A stretch of 31,904 bases of DNA, from contig CANQMJ010000005.1 in assembly GCA_947624945.1 (NCBI GenBank), positions 1 through 31,904 on the forward strand, read 5' to 3'. Shown here piece after piece: positions 14,348-22,133 of the stretch. The stretch's first letter is position 1. Each line of letters starts with the position of its first letter. The position numbers and the translations under genes were made by a program. The notes beneath the pieces are model-generated. The model was not told the origin of the DNA. It saw only the letters and a list, made by a program, of their open reading frames with translations, and made no database searches. The stretch is from an uncultured Clostridia bacterium. Lineage in GTDB: Bacteria; Bacillota; Clostridia; Oscillospirales; CAG-272.

Positions 14348-16138
14348 TTATTTCTTGGAAATAGCGCCGAATTTGCACGTTGCGAGGCAGACGCCGCACT
14401 TGATGCACTTCGACTGGTCGATCACGAACGGCTTCTTTATCTCGCCGGAGATAGCGCCGACCGGGCACTTCTTCGAGCAGAGCGAGCATCCCTTGCACTT
14501 TTCGGGGTCGATCGTGATCTTGGCAAGCGCCTTGCACGCGCCCGCGGGGCATCTCTTTTCCTTTATGTGAGCCTCGTACTCGTCGCGGAAGTAGCGGATC
14601 GTGGAAAGCACCGGGTTCGGAGCCGTCTGACCGAGTCCGCAGAGCGCCGTCGCCTTGATCTCGTTGCCGAGCTCGATGAGCTTTTCGATGTCGCCCTCTT
14701 CGCCCTTGCCCTCGGTTATGCGGGTGAGGATGTCGAGCATTCTTCTCGTACCGATACGGCACGGAGCGCACTTACCGCACGACTCGGAGACCGTGAACTC
14801 GAGGAAGAACTTCGCGATATCGACCATGCAGTTGTCCTCGTCCATGACTATAAGTCCGCCCGAACCCATCATGGAGCCGATCGCGATGAGGTTGTCGTAG
14901 TCGACGGGTGTGTCGATGAGGGACGCCGGGATGCATCCGCCGGAAGGACCGCCCGTCTGAGCAGCCTTGAACTTCTTGCCGTTCGGGATACCGCCGCCGA
15001 TCTCCTCGATGATGGTGCGCAGAGGCGTGCCCATCGGGATCTCGACAAGTCCCGTGTGGATGATCTTGCCGCCGAGCGCGAAGACCTTCGTGCCCTTCGA
15101 CTTTTCTGTTCCCATCGATGCGAACCATTCCGGTCCGTTGAGGATTATCTGTGCGACGTTCGCGTACGTCTCAACGTTGTTGATGACTGTCGGCTTGCCG
15201 AACAGGCCCTTGACAGCCGGGAACGGAGGACGCGGACGCGGCTCGCCGCGGTTGCCCTCGATGGAGGTCAGAAGCGCCGTTTCCTCACCGCAGACGAACG
15301 CGCCTGCGCCGAGACGGAGCTGGATATCGAAATTGAAGCCCGTGCCGAATATGTCCTTGCCGAGCAGACCGTACTCGCGCGCCTGCTTGATGGCGATGCC
15401 GAGACGCTTGACAGCGATCGGGTATTCGGCTCTGACGTAGATGTAGCCCTCGTCGGCGCCGATAGCGTAGCCGGCGATCGCCATAGCCTCGATAACGGCG
15501 TGCGGGTCGCCCTCGAGGACGGAACGGTCCATGAACGCGCCGGGGTCGCCCTCGTCGGCGTTGCAGACCACGTACTTCTTAGGCGCGGGAGCCGTTGCGA
15601 ACTGCCACTTTCTGCCCGTCGGGAAGCCGGCGCCGCCGCGTCCGCGAAGTCCGGATGCGAGAACGGTGTCGATGACTTCCTGCGGAGTCTTTTCGCAGAG
15701 GCAGCGATATAGCGCCTCATATCCGCGGCGAGCTATGTATTCGTCGATATTTTCGGGGTCGATGACGCCGCAGTTGCGGAGCGCGACTCTGCGCTGCGAA
15801 CGATAGAACGCGGTGTCGTTGAGCGAGTTCGCGGGTTCGGTCGAACCTGCGACGGGGTCGTTGTAGATGAGTCTTTCGACGGGACGTCCCTTGAGCAGAT
15901 GCTCCTCGACGATCTCGGGTATTTCATCAGCCGTGACTCTCGCGTAGAAGGAGCCCTCGGGATATACGATCATGATGGGACCGAGTGCGCACAGACCGAA
16001 GCAGCCCGTCATTACGACCTTGACTTCGTCCGTGAGTCCCTTTGCTTCAAGCTCTTTTTTGAGAGCCTCTCTTACTTGCGCGCTGCCGGACGAGGTGCAT
16101 CCGGTACCCGCGCAGATAAGAACGTGTGCACGATACAT
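14348..16138 (-). CDS. hndC: NADH-binding diaphorase subunit of the hydrogenase (HndC/NuoF type)
   Basis: 596 residues. An N-terminal thioredoxin-like 2Fe-2S domain keeps its ligands (CAGTGCTSSGS and TGCFGLC). The NuoF core follows, with the NADH/FMN motifs GLRGRGGAGFPTGRKW and CNADEGDPGAFMDR and the 4Fe-4S motif ESCGKCAPCRIGTRRM. A C-terminal ferredoxin domain has two 4Fe-4S sites (CKGCSLCSKKCP and CIKCGVCLATC). It oxidises or reduces NAD(H) and passes electrons to HndD and probably ferredoxin. ATG start with GGAGGAT upstream. It lies 16 bases upstream of hndD in the same operon. Confidence 0.93.
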   Translation of the reverse strand: MYRAHVLICAGTGCTSSGSAQVREALKKELEAKGLTDEVKVVMTGCFGLCALGPIMIVYPEGSFYARVTADEIPEIVEEHLLKGRPVERLIYNDPVAGSTEPANSLNDTAFYRSQRRVALRNCGVIDPENIDEYIARRGYEALYRCLCEKTPQEVIDTVLASGLRGRGGAGFPTGRKWQFATAPAPKKYVVCNADEGDPGAFMDRSVLEGDPHAVIEAMAIAGYAIGADEGYIYVRAEYPIAVKRLGIAIKQAREYGLLGKDIFGTGFNFDIQLRLGAGAFVCGEETALLTSIEGNRGEPRPRPPFPAVKGLFGKPTVINNVETYANVAQIILNGPEWFASMGTEKSKGTKVFALGGKIIHTGLVEIPMGTPLRTIIEEIGGGIPNGKKFKAAQTGGPSGGCIPASLIDTPVDYDNLIAIGSMMGSGGLIVMDEDNCMVDIAKFFLEFTVSESCGKCAPCRIGTRRMLDILTRITEGKGEEGDIEKLIELGNEIKATALCGLGQTAPNPVLSTIRYFRDEYEAHIKEKRCPAGACKALAKITIDPEKCKGCSLCSKKCPVGAISGEIKKPFVIDQSKCIKCGVCLATCKFGAISKK

Positions 16139-16170
16139 TTGTTTATCCTCCGATTATAATTAGATGTTGT

Positions 16171-16506
16171 TTACTCGGCAGCTTCGGCAACGATCGCTTC
16201 GGCGTCCGCGGGCGTTACGTTCGTCTTGACGACGGTGTCTGCGCCCTTTTTGCGGATCTCGACGATCGGCGCGCCCTCGCCCGTAACGGCGCCGGACTGC
16301 ATGACCGTCACGCGGTCGCAAAGTCCCTTTTTATCGACTGCGTCAACGAGTGCGTGGAGCACCTCGCGCGCCCCCGCATCGATTCCGGCCGTTCCCATGC
16401 CGACGACGACGCATGCGTCCGCAAATCCCTCACGAAGGCATATCTTGTCCCTCATGGACGCGCGAATACTTTCAAGATCTTCTATTGTCTTTATCTTGAC
16501 AGCCAT
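16171..16506 (-). CDS. HndB-like thioredoxin-fold protein lacking Fe-S cysteines
   Basis: 111 residues, alignable along its length with HndB, a small 2Fe-2S protein of Hnd operons. Where family members I know read GTCGIAAGAR this one reads GTAGIDAGAR, and where they read TGCIGLC before PIVEV it reads SGAVTGE before PIVEI. The expected cluster ligands are therefore replaced, although the fold-defining residues stay. The three remaining cysteines (in KICLR, DACVVV and GLCDR) are not in the ligand positions. It has a strong CGGAGG ribosome-binding site and an intact frame, so it looks expressed; a structural rather than electron-carrying role is inferred. Confidence 0.8.
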   Translation of the reverse strand: MAVKIKTIEDLESIRASMRDKICLREGFADACVVVGMGTAGIDAGAREVLHALVDAVDKKGLCDRVTVMQSGAVTGEGAPIVEIRKKGADTVVKTNVTPADAEAIVAEAAE

Positions 16507-16533
16507 AGATTTTTCCTCCGGAAAAAAGTATAA

Positions 16534-17058
16534 TTATTTTCTTGTTAAATCAAGCTCATGCTTGCGCACGACATCCTCAAGCCGCAGCGCGTCATGCGCC
16601 GACGCGCCAGTATCAAACGATATCGAATATCCGCCGCACATGCTCTCTCGTGTAAACGTCACGCGCGTCCCCGCGCGCCCGCACGATATGGCAAATACCG
16701 CGTCCGCGATGTTGTCCGTCGTCGCGTTTGCGCGCGGCGCGCATACGGTCACGACAGTGCCGCAGCCGCCGCTCTTGATCTCGAGCGAGCCGCCCGCAGC
16801 GACTGCCGCCGTGCGGCACATGCATATGCCGTGCCCGCCGGGTGTCGGCTTCGTGCTGTATCCGCCGCGAAGCGCTTTTTCGATCTCGTCCTCCGTCATG
16901 CCCCGCCCGTCGTCCTCGACGACAGCGGTGACGGTGTCACCGTCTGCGATGCACACGCGGATATTTTCGGCTCCGGCGTCGAGCGCGTTTTCCACAAGCT
17001 CGAGTACCGCGCGCGGCACGTCAAATATGCGTGACGAACGCGGATCTTCCGATATCAC
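16534..17058 (-). CDS. GHKL-type ATP-binding protein of the hydrogenase operon
   Basis: 174 residues with a histidine-kinase/anti-sigma type ATP-binding domain: N-box ELVENALDAGA (20-30), G1 box DDGRGM (49-54) and G2 box GGHGICM (74-80). No histidine phosphoacceptor domain, sensor domain or membrane segment is present, so it is not a complete sensor kinase. It starts at a GTG four bases after the hndA stop, indicating tight coupling. A similar ATPase gene occurs between nuoE-like and nuoF-like genes in other clostridial hydrogenase operons as far as I recall. Its role is unknown; anti-sigma or regulatory kinase activity is possible. Confidence 0.8.
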   Translation of the reverse strand: MISEDPRSSRIFDVPRAVLELVENALDAGAENIRVCIADGDTVTAVVEDDGRGMTEDEIEKALRGGYSTKPTPGGHGICMCRTAAVAAGGSLEIKSGGCGTVVTVCAPRANATTDNIADAVFAISCGRAGTRVTFTRESMCGGYSISFDTGASAHDALRLEDVVRKHELDLTRK

Positions 17059-17062
17059 CCGA

Positions 17063-17542
17063 TCACTGATACTTTTCGAGTATGCCCTTGATATCGGCGG
17101 GCGTAAGTCTGCCGTAGACAGTCTCGTTGATCGTCATGACAGGCGCGAGACCGCAGCAGCCGAGGCAGCGCGTCTCCTGGATCGTGAATTTGCCGTCGTC
17201 CGTCGTCTCGCCCGGCGCGATGCCGAGTATCTCGACGACCTTGTCGAGCACCGCCTGCGCGCCCTTGACGTAGCATGCCGTACCCGTGCAGACGCTGACG
17301 ACGTTATCGCCCTTCGGTTTGAGCGAGAACTGCGCGTAGAACGTCGCGACGCCGTAGACGTCGGTCACGGGGATGCCGAGAGAATCGGCGATGAGCTCCT
17401 GAGTATCGAGGGAGAGATAACCGAAAAGGTTCTGCGCCTCCTGCATTATCGGCATAAGAGGTCCGTCGACGTCCTTATGCTCCGCGATGAAAGCCTTCAA
17501 CTGTTCGGTCTTAGCCTCGATCTCCTTCGGTGTAAGTGCCAT
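17063..17542 (-). CDS. hndA: 2Fe-2S subunit of the NADH-linked hydrogenase (HndA/NuoE type)
   Basis: 159 residues of the NuoE family. A helical N-terminal part is followed by a thioredoxin-like domain whose 2Fe-2S ligands are Cys85, Cys90, Cys126 and Cys130 (CTGTAC and CLGCC). It takes electrons from the FMN of HndC. It is the first gene of the operon, with AAGGAGGA eight bases before the ATG and a promoter at 17617-17645. Confidence 0.92.
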   Translation of the reverse strand: MALTPKEIEAKTEQLKAFIAEHKDVDGPLMPIMQEAQNLFGYLSLDTQELIADSLGIPVTDVYGVATFYAQFSLKPKGDNVVSVCTGTACYVKGAQAVLDKVVEILGIAPGETTDDGKFTIQETRCLGCCGLAPVMTINETVYGRLTPADIKGILEKYQ

Positions 17543-17616
17543 TTTTGATATCCTCCTTTAAGGATGGTAAGTAATATAAGTATAATTGTCGGTAGTATTA
17601 TTTTATGTACCACCTC

Positions 17617-17645
17617 ATATTATCACAACCGTGCGCAAATATCAA
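17617..17645 (-). promoter_or_regulatory. Promoter of the hydrogenase operon
   Basis: On the minus strand TTGATA (17640-17645) and TAATAT (17617-17622) are 17 bases apart. The roughly 65-nt leader contains GGTGGTA and TACTACC, which can pair. No clear Rex (redox repressor) site is seen. Confidence 0.6.
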
Positions 17646-17708
17646 GTACCACATCGTCAAAAAATGCGTTTTTCCTGCAAAAAGTATTTCCACGCATGCT
17701 TCTCTTAC

Positions 17709-17744
17709 AAAAAACGGGCGGCGAGGCTCGCGCCGCGCCGCCCG
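17709..17744 (-). terminator. Intrinsic terminator of the tsaE-tsaB-rpiB operon
   Basis: On the minus strand the stem CGGGCGGCG with CGCCGCCCG is followed by six T residues, just after rpiB. It separates this operon from the hydrogenase promoter. Confidence 0.9.
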
Positions 17745-17766
17745 CACGGGATCGTTTTATTTCGCG

Positions 17767-18213
17767 TCATTTTGCATCGTCGAGCGCGTTCACCTTGCCG
17801 ACGCGGCGCATATGGCGCTCGCCCTCGGAAAACGGCGTATCTATGAAAATGTCGACCATTTTGCACGCCGTATGCTCGCCGACGATGAATGCGCCGAGGC
17901 ACAGCACGTTTGCGTCGTTGTGGCTGCGCGTCAGCTCGACGCTGACTGTCTCCGAGCAGCATGCGGCGCGTATGCCGCGGTGTTTGTTCGCCGCCATCGA
18001 CATGCCGAGCCCCGTCGAGCAGACGAGCACGCCGAGGTCGCATTCCCCGCCTGCGACGGCACGGCAGAGCGGATCGGCGTAGTCGGGATAGTCGCAGGAG
18101 TCGGCGCTGTTCGTGCCGAAATCGACCGTCTCGATGCCGCGCTCTTTAAGATGCGCGATTATAGCGTCCTTGAGCTTGTAGCCGCCGTGGTCGGCGGCAA
18201 GTGCGATCTTCAT
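17767..18213 (-). CDS. rpiB: Ribose 5-phosphate isomerase B
   Basis: 148 residues of the LacAB/RpiB family, interconverting ribose 5-phosphate and ribulose 5-phosphate in the pentose phosphate pathway. The N-terminal AADHGGYKLK holds the substrate-binding Asp8-His9, and the catalytic Cys65 lies in CSTGLGMSM, with Ser where many members have Gly. RSHNDANVLCLGA is the usual second motif. An AAAGGA site precedes the ATG. It follows tsaB by 72 bases containing two short hairpins; no separate promoter is clear. Confidence 0.92.
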   Translation of the reverse strand: MKIALAADHGGYKLKDAIIAHLKERGIETVDFGTNSADSCDYPDYADPLCRAVAGGECDLGVLVCSTGLGMSMAANKHRGIRAACCSETVSVELTRSHNDANVLCLGAFIVGEHTACKMVDIFIDTPFSEGERHMRRVGKVNALDDAK

Positions 18214-18285
18214 ATGCAGTCCTTTCCCCGGGGCACTCCCCGGACGCGCACAACGGCGTCTGCCGTTAAATTTACTGTAATATAA

Positions 18286-19008
18286 TCAGTCGTTTTTCGT
18301 TTCCGTATGCTTTTCCGCGTACTCGCGCTCCGCCTGCGACGGGCGCAGATAGATCGGCGACAGCGTTTCCGCGTCGACGAGGTCTTTGCCGCATTCGATA
18401 TCCCTCATCGCGGCTTTCGCGACCGACACGGCGCTGTGACCGCGCAAAATGCGCGGCGTTTCTCTGACGTTCGGCAGTCTCGCCGACAGCTTCGGGTAAA
18501 CGATGTCGTAGCCGTCGCCGGCGAACATCACCGGCAGCTCCGTATTTATCGCGGCGATCACGCCGCCGAGCTCGTCCGCCGATATCGCCATATCATCGGT
18601 CAGCTTTTTTATATCGCCGCCGCGGCATTCGTACACGGCGGTGTAGACCTGCCCGCGTCTCGCATCCATGACGGGGCACGCGATGCAGTCCGTATCGGCT
18701 AAGTTTTCCGCTATCGCGTCGAGCACGTCGACGGCGGCGCAGACGCTGCCGCGTCCGAACGCGAGTCCCTTGACCGCAGCCGTGCCGATGCGGACGCCGG
18801 TGAACGAGCCGGGGCCCGTCGCGCACGCGAACACGTCGATGTTGTCTATGTTGAGGCACGCCGACGAGAGCAAAAATTCGACGGCGGGCAGGAGCGTTTC
18901 GCTGTGCGTATTGCCCGCGTCGAGCGTCACGCTGCCGACGCTCTCACCGTCGCGGACGAGCGCGGCGGCGGCTGTTTTCGCTGTTGAATCTACTGCAAGG
19001 ATAAGCAT
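18286..19008 (-). CDS. tsaB: tRNA threonylcarbamoyladenosine biosynthesis protein TsaB
   Basis: 240 residues of the ASKHA-fold TsaB family, partner of TsaD in forming t6A37 on ANN-decoding tRNAs. The start MLILAVDSTAKTAAAAL and the motif GPGSFTGVRIG (65-75) are diagnostic. It lies six bases after tsaE, and its GGGTGA ribosome-binding site overlaps the tsaE stop. TsaD and RimI, often adjacent, are not in the window. Confidence 0.92.
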   Translation of the reverse strand: MLILAVDSTAKTAAAALVRDGESVGSVTLDAGNTHSETLLPAVEFLLSSACLNIDNIDVFACATGPGSFTGVRIGTAAVKGLAFGRGSVCAAVDVLDAIAENLADTDCIACPVMDARRGQVYTAVYECRGGDIKKLTDDMAISADELGGVIAAINTELPVMFAGDGYDIVYPKLSARLPNVRETPRILRGHSAVSVAKAAMRDIECGKDLVDAETLSPIYLRPSQAEREYAEKHTETKND

Positions 19009-19014
19009 TTTATG

Positions 19015-19467
19015 TCACCCGATATATGACACGGCGATATTGCGCGTGTTCTCGCCCGTCTTGTCTATTTTCACCTCGTACCTCGGCGACGGCAGCGAGT
19101 CCTGCGCGTTTTCGCTCCACTCGGCGACGCAGATGCCTCGGTCGATGTAGTCGTAGTAGCCTACGGAGTAGAGGTCGTCGTCGTCCGTTATGCGGTAGAG
19201 GTCGAAGTGGTATAGCGGCACTTTGCCGCGTCCGTACTCGTTTACGACCGTGTACGTCGGCGAGCGCACCGTGCTGCCCGGCGACAGCACTCTCGCCATG
19301 CCTCGCACGAACGCCGTCTTGCCCGCACCGAGCTCGCCGTACATCGCGACGAACGCGCCGCGCACACCCTCTTCCTCTTTTTCCTCTATCGTCCGCGCGA
19401 GCGCCTCGCCCGCCGACTCCGTTTCCGCCTCGCTCCCGCAGACGTATGTTCCGATAGTCTGTTCCAT
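19015..19467 (-). CDS. tsaE: tRNA threonylcarbamoyladenosine biosynthesis ATPase TsaE
   Basis: 150 residues with the P-loop GELGAGKT (44-51) and the family block SPTYTVVNEY. It is the ATPase that drives the TsaB-TsaD cycle. The N-terminal stretch GSEAETESAGEALA aligns with the start of other TsaE proteins, so the ATG at 19467 is right. The -10 box ends only six bases upstream of this ATG, so the mRNA should begin at or next to the start codon. No Shine-Dalgarno is available. Confidence 0.92.
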   Translation of the reverse strand: MEQTIGTYVCGSEAETESAGEALARTIEEKEEEGVRGAFVAMYGELGAGKTAFVRGMARVLSPGSTVRSPTYTVVNEYGRGKVPLYHFDLYRITDDDDLYSVGYYDYIDRGICVAEWSENAQDSLPSPRYEVKIDKTGENTRNIAVSYIG

Positions 19468-19473
19468 GCTCTT

Positions 19474-19502
19474 ATTATACCGCCCGCCCCGCCGGTTGTC
19501 AA
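19474..19502 (-). promoter_or_regulatory. Promoter of the tsaE-tsaB-rpiB operon, predicting a leaderless mRNA
   Basis: On the minus strand TTGACA (19497-19502) and TATAAT (19474-19479) have 17-base spacing, a perfect match. The ATG is at 19465-19467, six bases after the -10 box, which is where transcription should start. Confidence 0.85.
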
Positions 19503-19950
19503 TGATTTTGAGATGGTGTTTTTTTTGAGGGAACTTTTGAAGAAAGTAAGCGTCTCCTTCGGAGCCGCACGAGTTTCTTTCAGAAACTCTGACCCTTCAA
19601 ACTCCCTCAAAACTTTCCCTGACATATGTTTTTGTCTGAATTATTTATCTGTGCGTTGATTTTATATCTGTACGTACCGTTCGATGCTCGGCGGCACATC
19701 CGAAGGATGTGCTTGTCTCCGCCGGTGAGCGAAAACAATATCTTCTGAGAGTACTTAAGATAGTCACTAATCGGTCCGCTTTTGTGCGAGGAGCATATCC
19801 TCACTTTGTTCGGAGCTGCCACACTTTCCGCAGAGCGGAAAGTGTCGGAGGTTTGGAGCGTAAGCGACAAAACTCCTACCTTTCTACAAAAAGGGGCCCC
19901 AAAAAATAAAGTTTCCTCAACCGGGTTAACACCTTTTATGCAAGATTAGT
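19503..19950. repeat. Repeat-rich intergenic region, first copy of a direct repeat
   Basis: Two credible genes flank this region and none lies inside. At about 19527-19620 is a long imperfect inverted structure (GAGGGAACTTTTGAAG against CTTCAAACTCCC). Bases 19621-19746 are the first copy of a direct repeat whose second copy starts 330 bases later. This copy carries a perfect hairpin (GCACATCC, GAA, GGATGTGC) that the second copy lacks. A REP-like palindrome is at 19819-19848. Confidence 0.65.
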
Positions 19951-20050
19951 GTCATATGTTTTTGTCTGAATCCTTTATCTGTGCGAAAACGAATTATCTG
20001 TACACATCGTTTGGTGCTCGTCTCCGCTATTAAACAAAGACAATATCTTC
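19951..20050. repeat. Second copy of the direct repeat upstream of nadE
   Basis: TCATATGTTTTTGTCTGAAT and the following TTTATCTGTGCG, TTATCTGTAC, TGCTCG and GTCTCCGC match 19621-19719, without gaps over the first 70 bases. It ends in CAATATCTTC like the first copy and lies directly upstream of the nadE promoter. Confidence 0.75.
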
Positions 20051-20062
20051 CGCACCTGCCAC

Positions 20063-20091
20063 TTGCATTTATGCGGGAAATATAGTACAAT
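20063..20091 (+). promoter_or_regulatory. Promoter of nadE
   Basis: TTGCAT (20063-20068) and TACAAT (20086-20091) are 17 bases apart. The predicted start near 20098 leaves a leader of about 34 bases with GAGGA at 20122-20126. Confidence 0.65.
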
Positions 20092-20131
20092 ACGAGACGT
20101 AAACCGTATAAAATCATATCCGAGGACAGAA

Positions 20132-22042
20132 ATGAAAGACGGATTTATAAAAGCCGCGTCCTGTACGCCCGACATCGTCGTCGCCGACGTGTCGCATAAC
20201 AGAGCCTCGATCGCGCAGCGTGCGCGCGAGGCTGCGGGTGCGGGCGCGAAGATAATAGTTTTCCCCGAGCTTTGCATGTGCGGCTACACATGCTCGGACC
20301 TCTTTTGGCAGAAGGCGATGCTCGACGCGTGTGTTGCGGAGCTTTTGCAGCTGGCGGACGACACGAAGGACCTCGATGCGCTCATATTTGTCGGGATGCC
20401 GTTCGGGTACGGGTTCAAGCTCTATAATGTTGCCGCGGCGCTCTGCCGCGGGCGCGTCGTCGGCATCGTGCCGAAAACGCATCTTCCGACCTACAACGAA
20501 TACTACGAGGCACGTCATTTCACGCCCGGTCCGCGCGAGGCGCGGACTGTGAAGCTCGGGTCAGGCGCCGGCGCGTATGATGTGATGTTCGGCACCGACA
20601 TCATATTCGAGTGCCGTTCCGTGCCGTCGCTCTCTGTCGCATGCGAGATATGCGAGGACTTATGGGTGCCATCGCCGCCGAGCATACGCCACGCGGGCGC
20701 GGGCGCGTCCGTCATCGTCAATCTCTCCGTCGGTGACGAGATGACGGGCAAGGACCGTTACCGCCGCGACCTCGTCGTCGGGCAGTCGGCGCGCCTCATC
20801 TGCGGATACGTATACGCCGCCGCCGGCGACGGAGAGTCGACGACAGACCTCGTATTTGCGGCTCACAACATGATAGCGGAGAACGGCTCGCTCCTTGCCG
20901 AAGCGGAGAGGTTCAAAAACGAGACCGTCTACGGCGACATCGACGTCGACAGGCTCGCCTCCGAGCGCCGCCGCATGACGACGTATCCGCCCGTTGACAG
21001 AACCGGGTATACGGTCGTCGGCTTCGACCTCGACGTGACCGAGACCGCGCTCACGCGCCGCTTCGACCGCCGTCCGTTCGTGCCCGACTCAAAGGCTGAC
21101 CGCGACCGCCGCTGCGACGAAATACTGACTATGCAGGCGATGGGACTCAAAAAGCGCCTCGTCCACACGCACTCGTCCGCCGTTATCGGCATATCGGGCG
21201 GGCTCGACTCGACGCTCGCGCTGCTCGTGACGGCGCGCGCGTTCGATATGTGCGGCATGGACAGGAAAAATATCCTCGCCGTCACGATGCCGTGCTTCGG
21301 CACCACCGACCGCACATACAACAACGCCTGCCGTCTTGCCGAAAGCGTTGGCGCGACGCTGCGCGAGGTGCCGATAGCGGACGCCGTCCGCGTCCACTTC
21401 CGCGATATCGGTCACGACGAGTCCGACCACTCGGTCACGTACGAGAACTGTCAGGCGCGCGAGCGCACACAGGTGCTGATGGATCTCGCAAACAAGACGG
21501 GAGCGCTCGTCATCGGCACCGGCGACTTGTCCGAGCTCGCGCTCGGCTGGGCGACCTACAACGGCGACCACATGTCGATGTATGCCGTCAACGTGTCGGT
21601 GCCGAAAACGCTCGTGCGCCATCTCGTCCGATACTATGCCGACACGTGCGGCGATGAGACGCTTTCGAAAACGCTGCTCGACGTGCTCGACACGCCCGTG
21701 TCGCCGGAGCTTCTGCCGCCCGAGGACGGCAAGATATCGCAAAAGACCGAGGACCTCGTCGGTCCCTACGAGCTGCACGACTTTTTCCTTTACTATATGC
21801 TCCGCGCGAATTTCCCGCCGAAGAAGATATACCGCATAGCGAAGCTCGCGTTCGCGGACGAATACGACGATGATACGATACTTTACTGGATGCGCGTATT
21901 TTATAAGAGGTTCTTCGCGCAGCAGTTCAAGCGCTCGTGTCTGCCCGACGGTCCGAAGGTCGGAAGCGTCGCCGTGTCGCCGAGAGGCGACCTGCGCATG
22001 CCGAGCGACGCCGCGGCGCGTCTGTGGCTCTCGGAGCTTTGA
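20132..22042 (+). CDS. nadE: NAD synthetase, glutamine-dependent
   Basis: 636 residues, the normal length for the two-domain enzyme that amidates deamido-NAD using glutamine and ATP. The N-terminal nitrilase-type glutaminase shows Glu46 (FPELCMCGY), Lys115 (VPKTHLPTYNEYYE) and Cys174 (EICEDLWVP). The C-terminal synthetase has the pyrophosphate loop SGGLDS near residue 355 and GTGDLSELALGW. The start at 20132 is preferred over an in-frame ATG at 20063 because the latter would lie inside the promoter, while GAGGA precedes 20132. The pgk promoter begins 20 bases after its stop. Confidence 0.93.
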   Translation: MKDGFIKAASCTPDIVVADVSHNRASIAQRAREAAGAGAKIIVFPELCMCGYTCSDLFWQKAMLDACVAELLQLADDTKDLDALIFVGMPFGYGFKLYNVAAALCRGRVVGIVPKTHLPTYNEYYEARHFTPGPREARTVKLGSGAGAYDVMFGTDIIFECRSVPSLSVACEICEDLWVPSPPSIRHAGAGASVIVNLSVGDEMTGKDRYRRDLVVGQSARLICGYVYAAAGDGESTTDLVFAAHNMIAENGSLLAEAERFKNETVYGDIDVDRLASERRRMTTYPPVDRTGYTVVGFDLDVTETALTRRFDRRPFVPDSKADRDRRCDEILTMQAMGLKKRLVHTHSSAVIGISGGLDSTLALLVTARAFDMCGMDRKNILAVTMPCFGTTDRTYNNACRLAESVGATLREVPIADAVRVHFRDIGHDESDHSVTYENCQARERTQVLMDLANKTGALVIGTGDLSELALGWATYNGDHMSMYAVNVSVPKTLVRHLVRYYADTCGDETLSKTLLDVLDTPVSPELLPPEDGKISQKTEDLVGPYELHDFFLYYMLRANFPPKKIYRIAKLAFADEYDDDTILYWMRVFYKRFFAQQFKRSCLPDGPKVGSVAVSPRGDLRMPSDAAARLWLSEL

Positions 22043-22061
22043 AAAAATCGCGCGCGGGGAC

Positions 22062-22090
22062 TTGAAAACATGCGCGTATTGTGATATACT
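22062..22090 (+). promoter_or_regulatory. Promoter of pgk
   Basis: TTGAAA (22062-22067) and TATACT (22085-22090) are 17 bases apart. AGGAG at 22121-22125 precedes the ATG at 22134. Confidence 0.8.
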
Positions 22091-22133
22091 CTTGTCAGAA
22101 CATTGGAAAATATATCTATAAGGAGACAAATCC

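Noticed and set aside
19607..20117. Minus-strand open frames before nadE
   Set aside because: They overlap direct repeats and palindromes; the second copy of the repeat does not preserve the frame.
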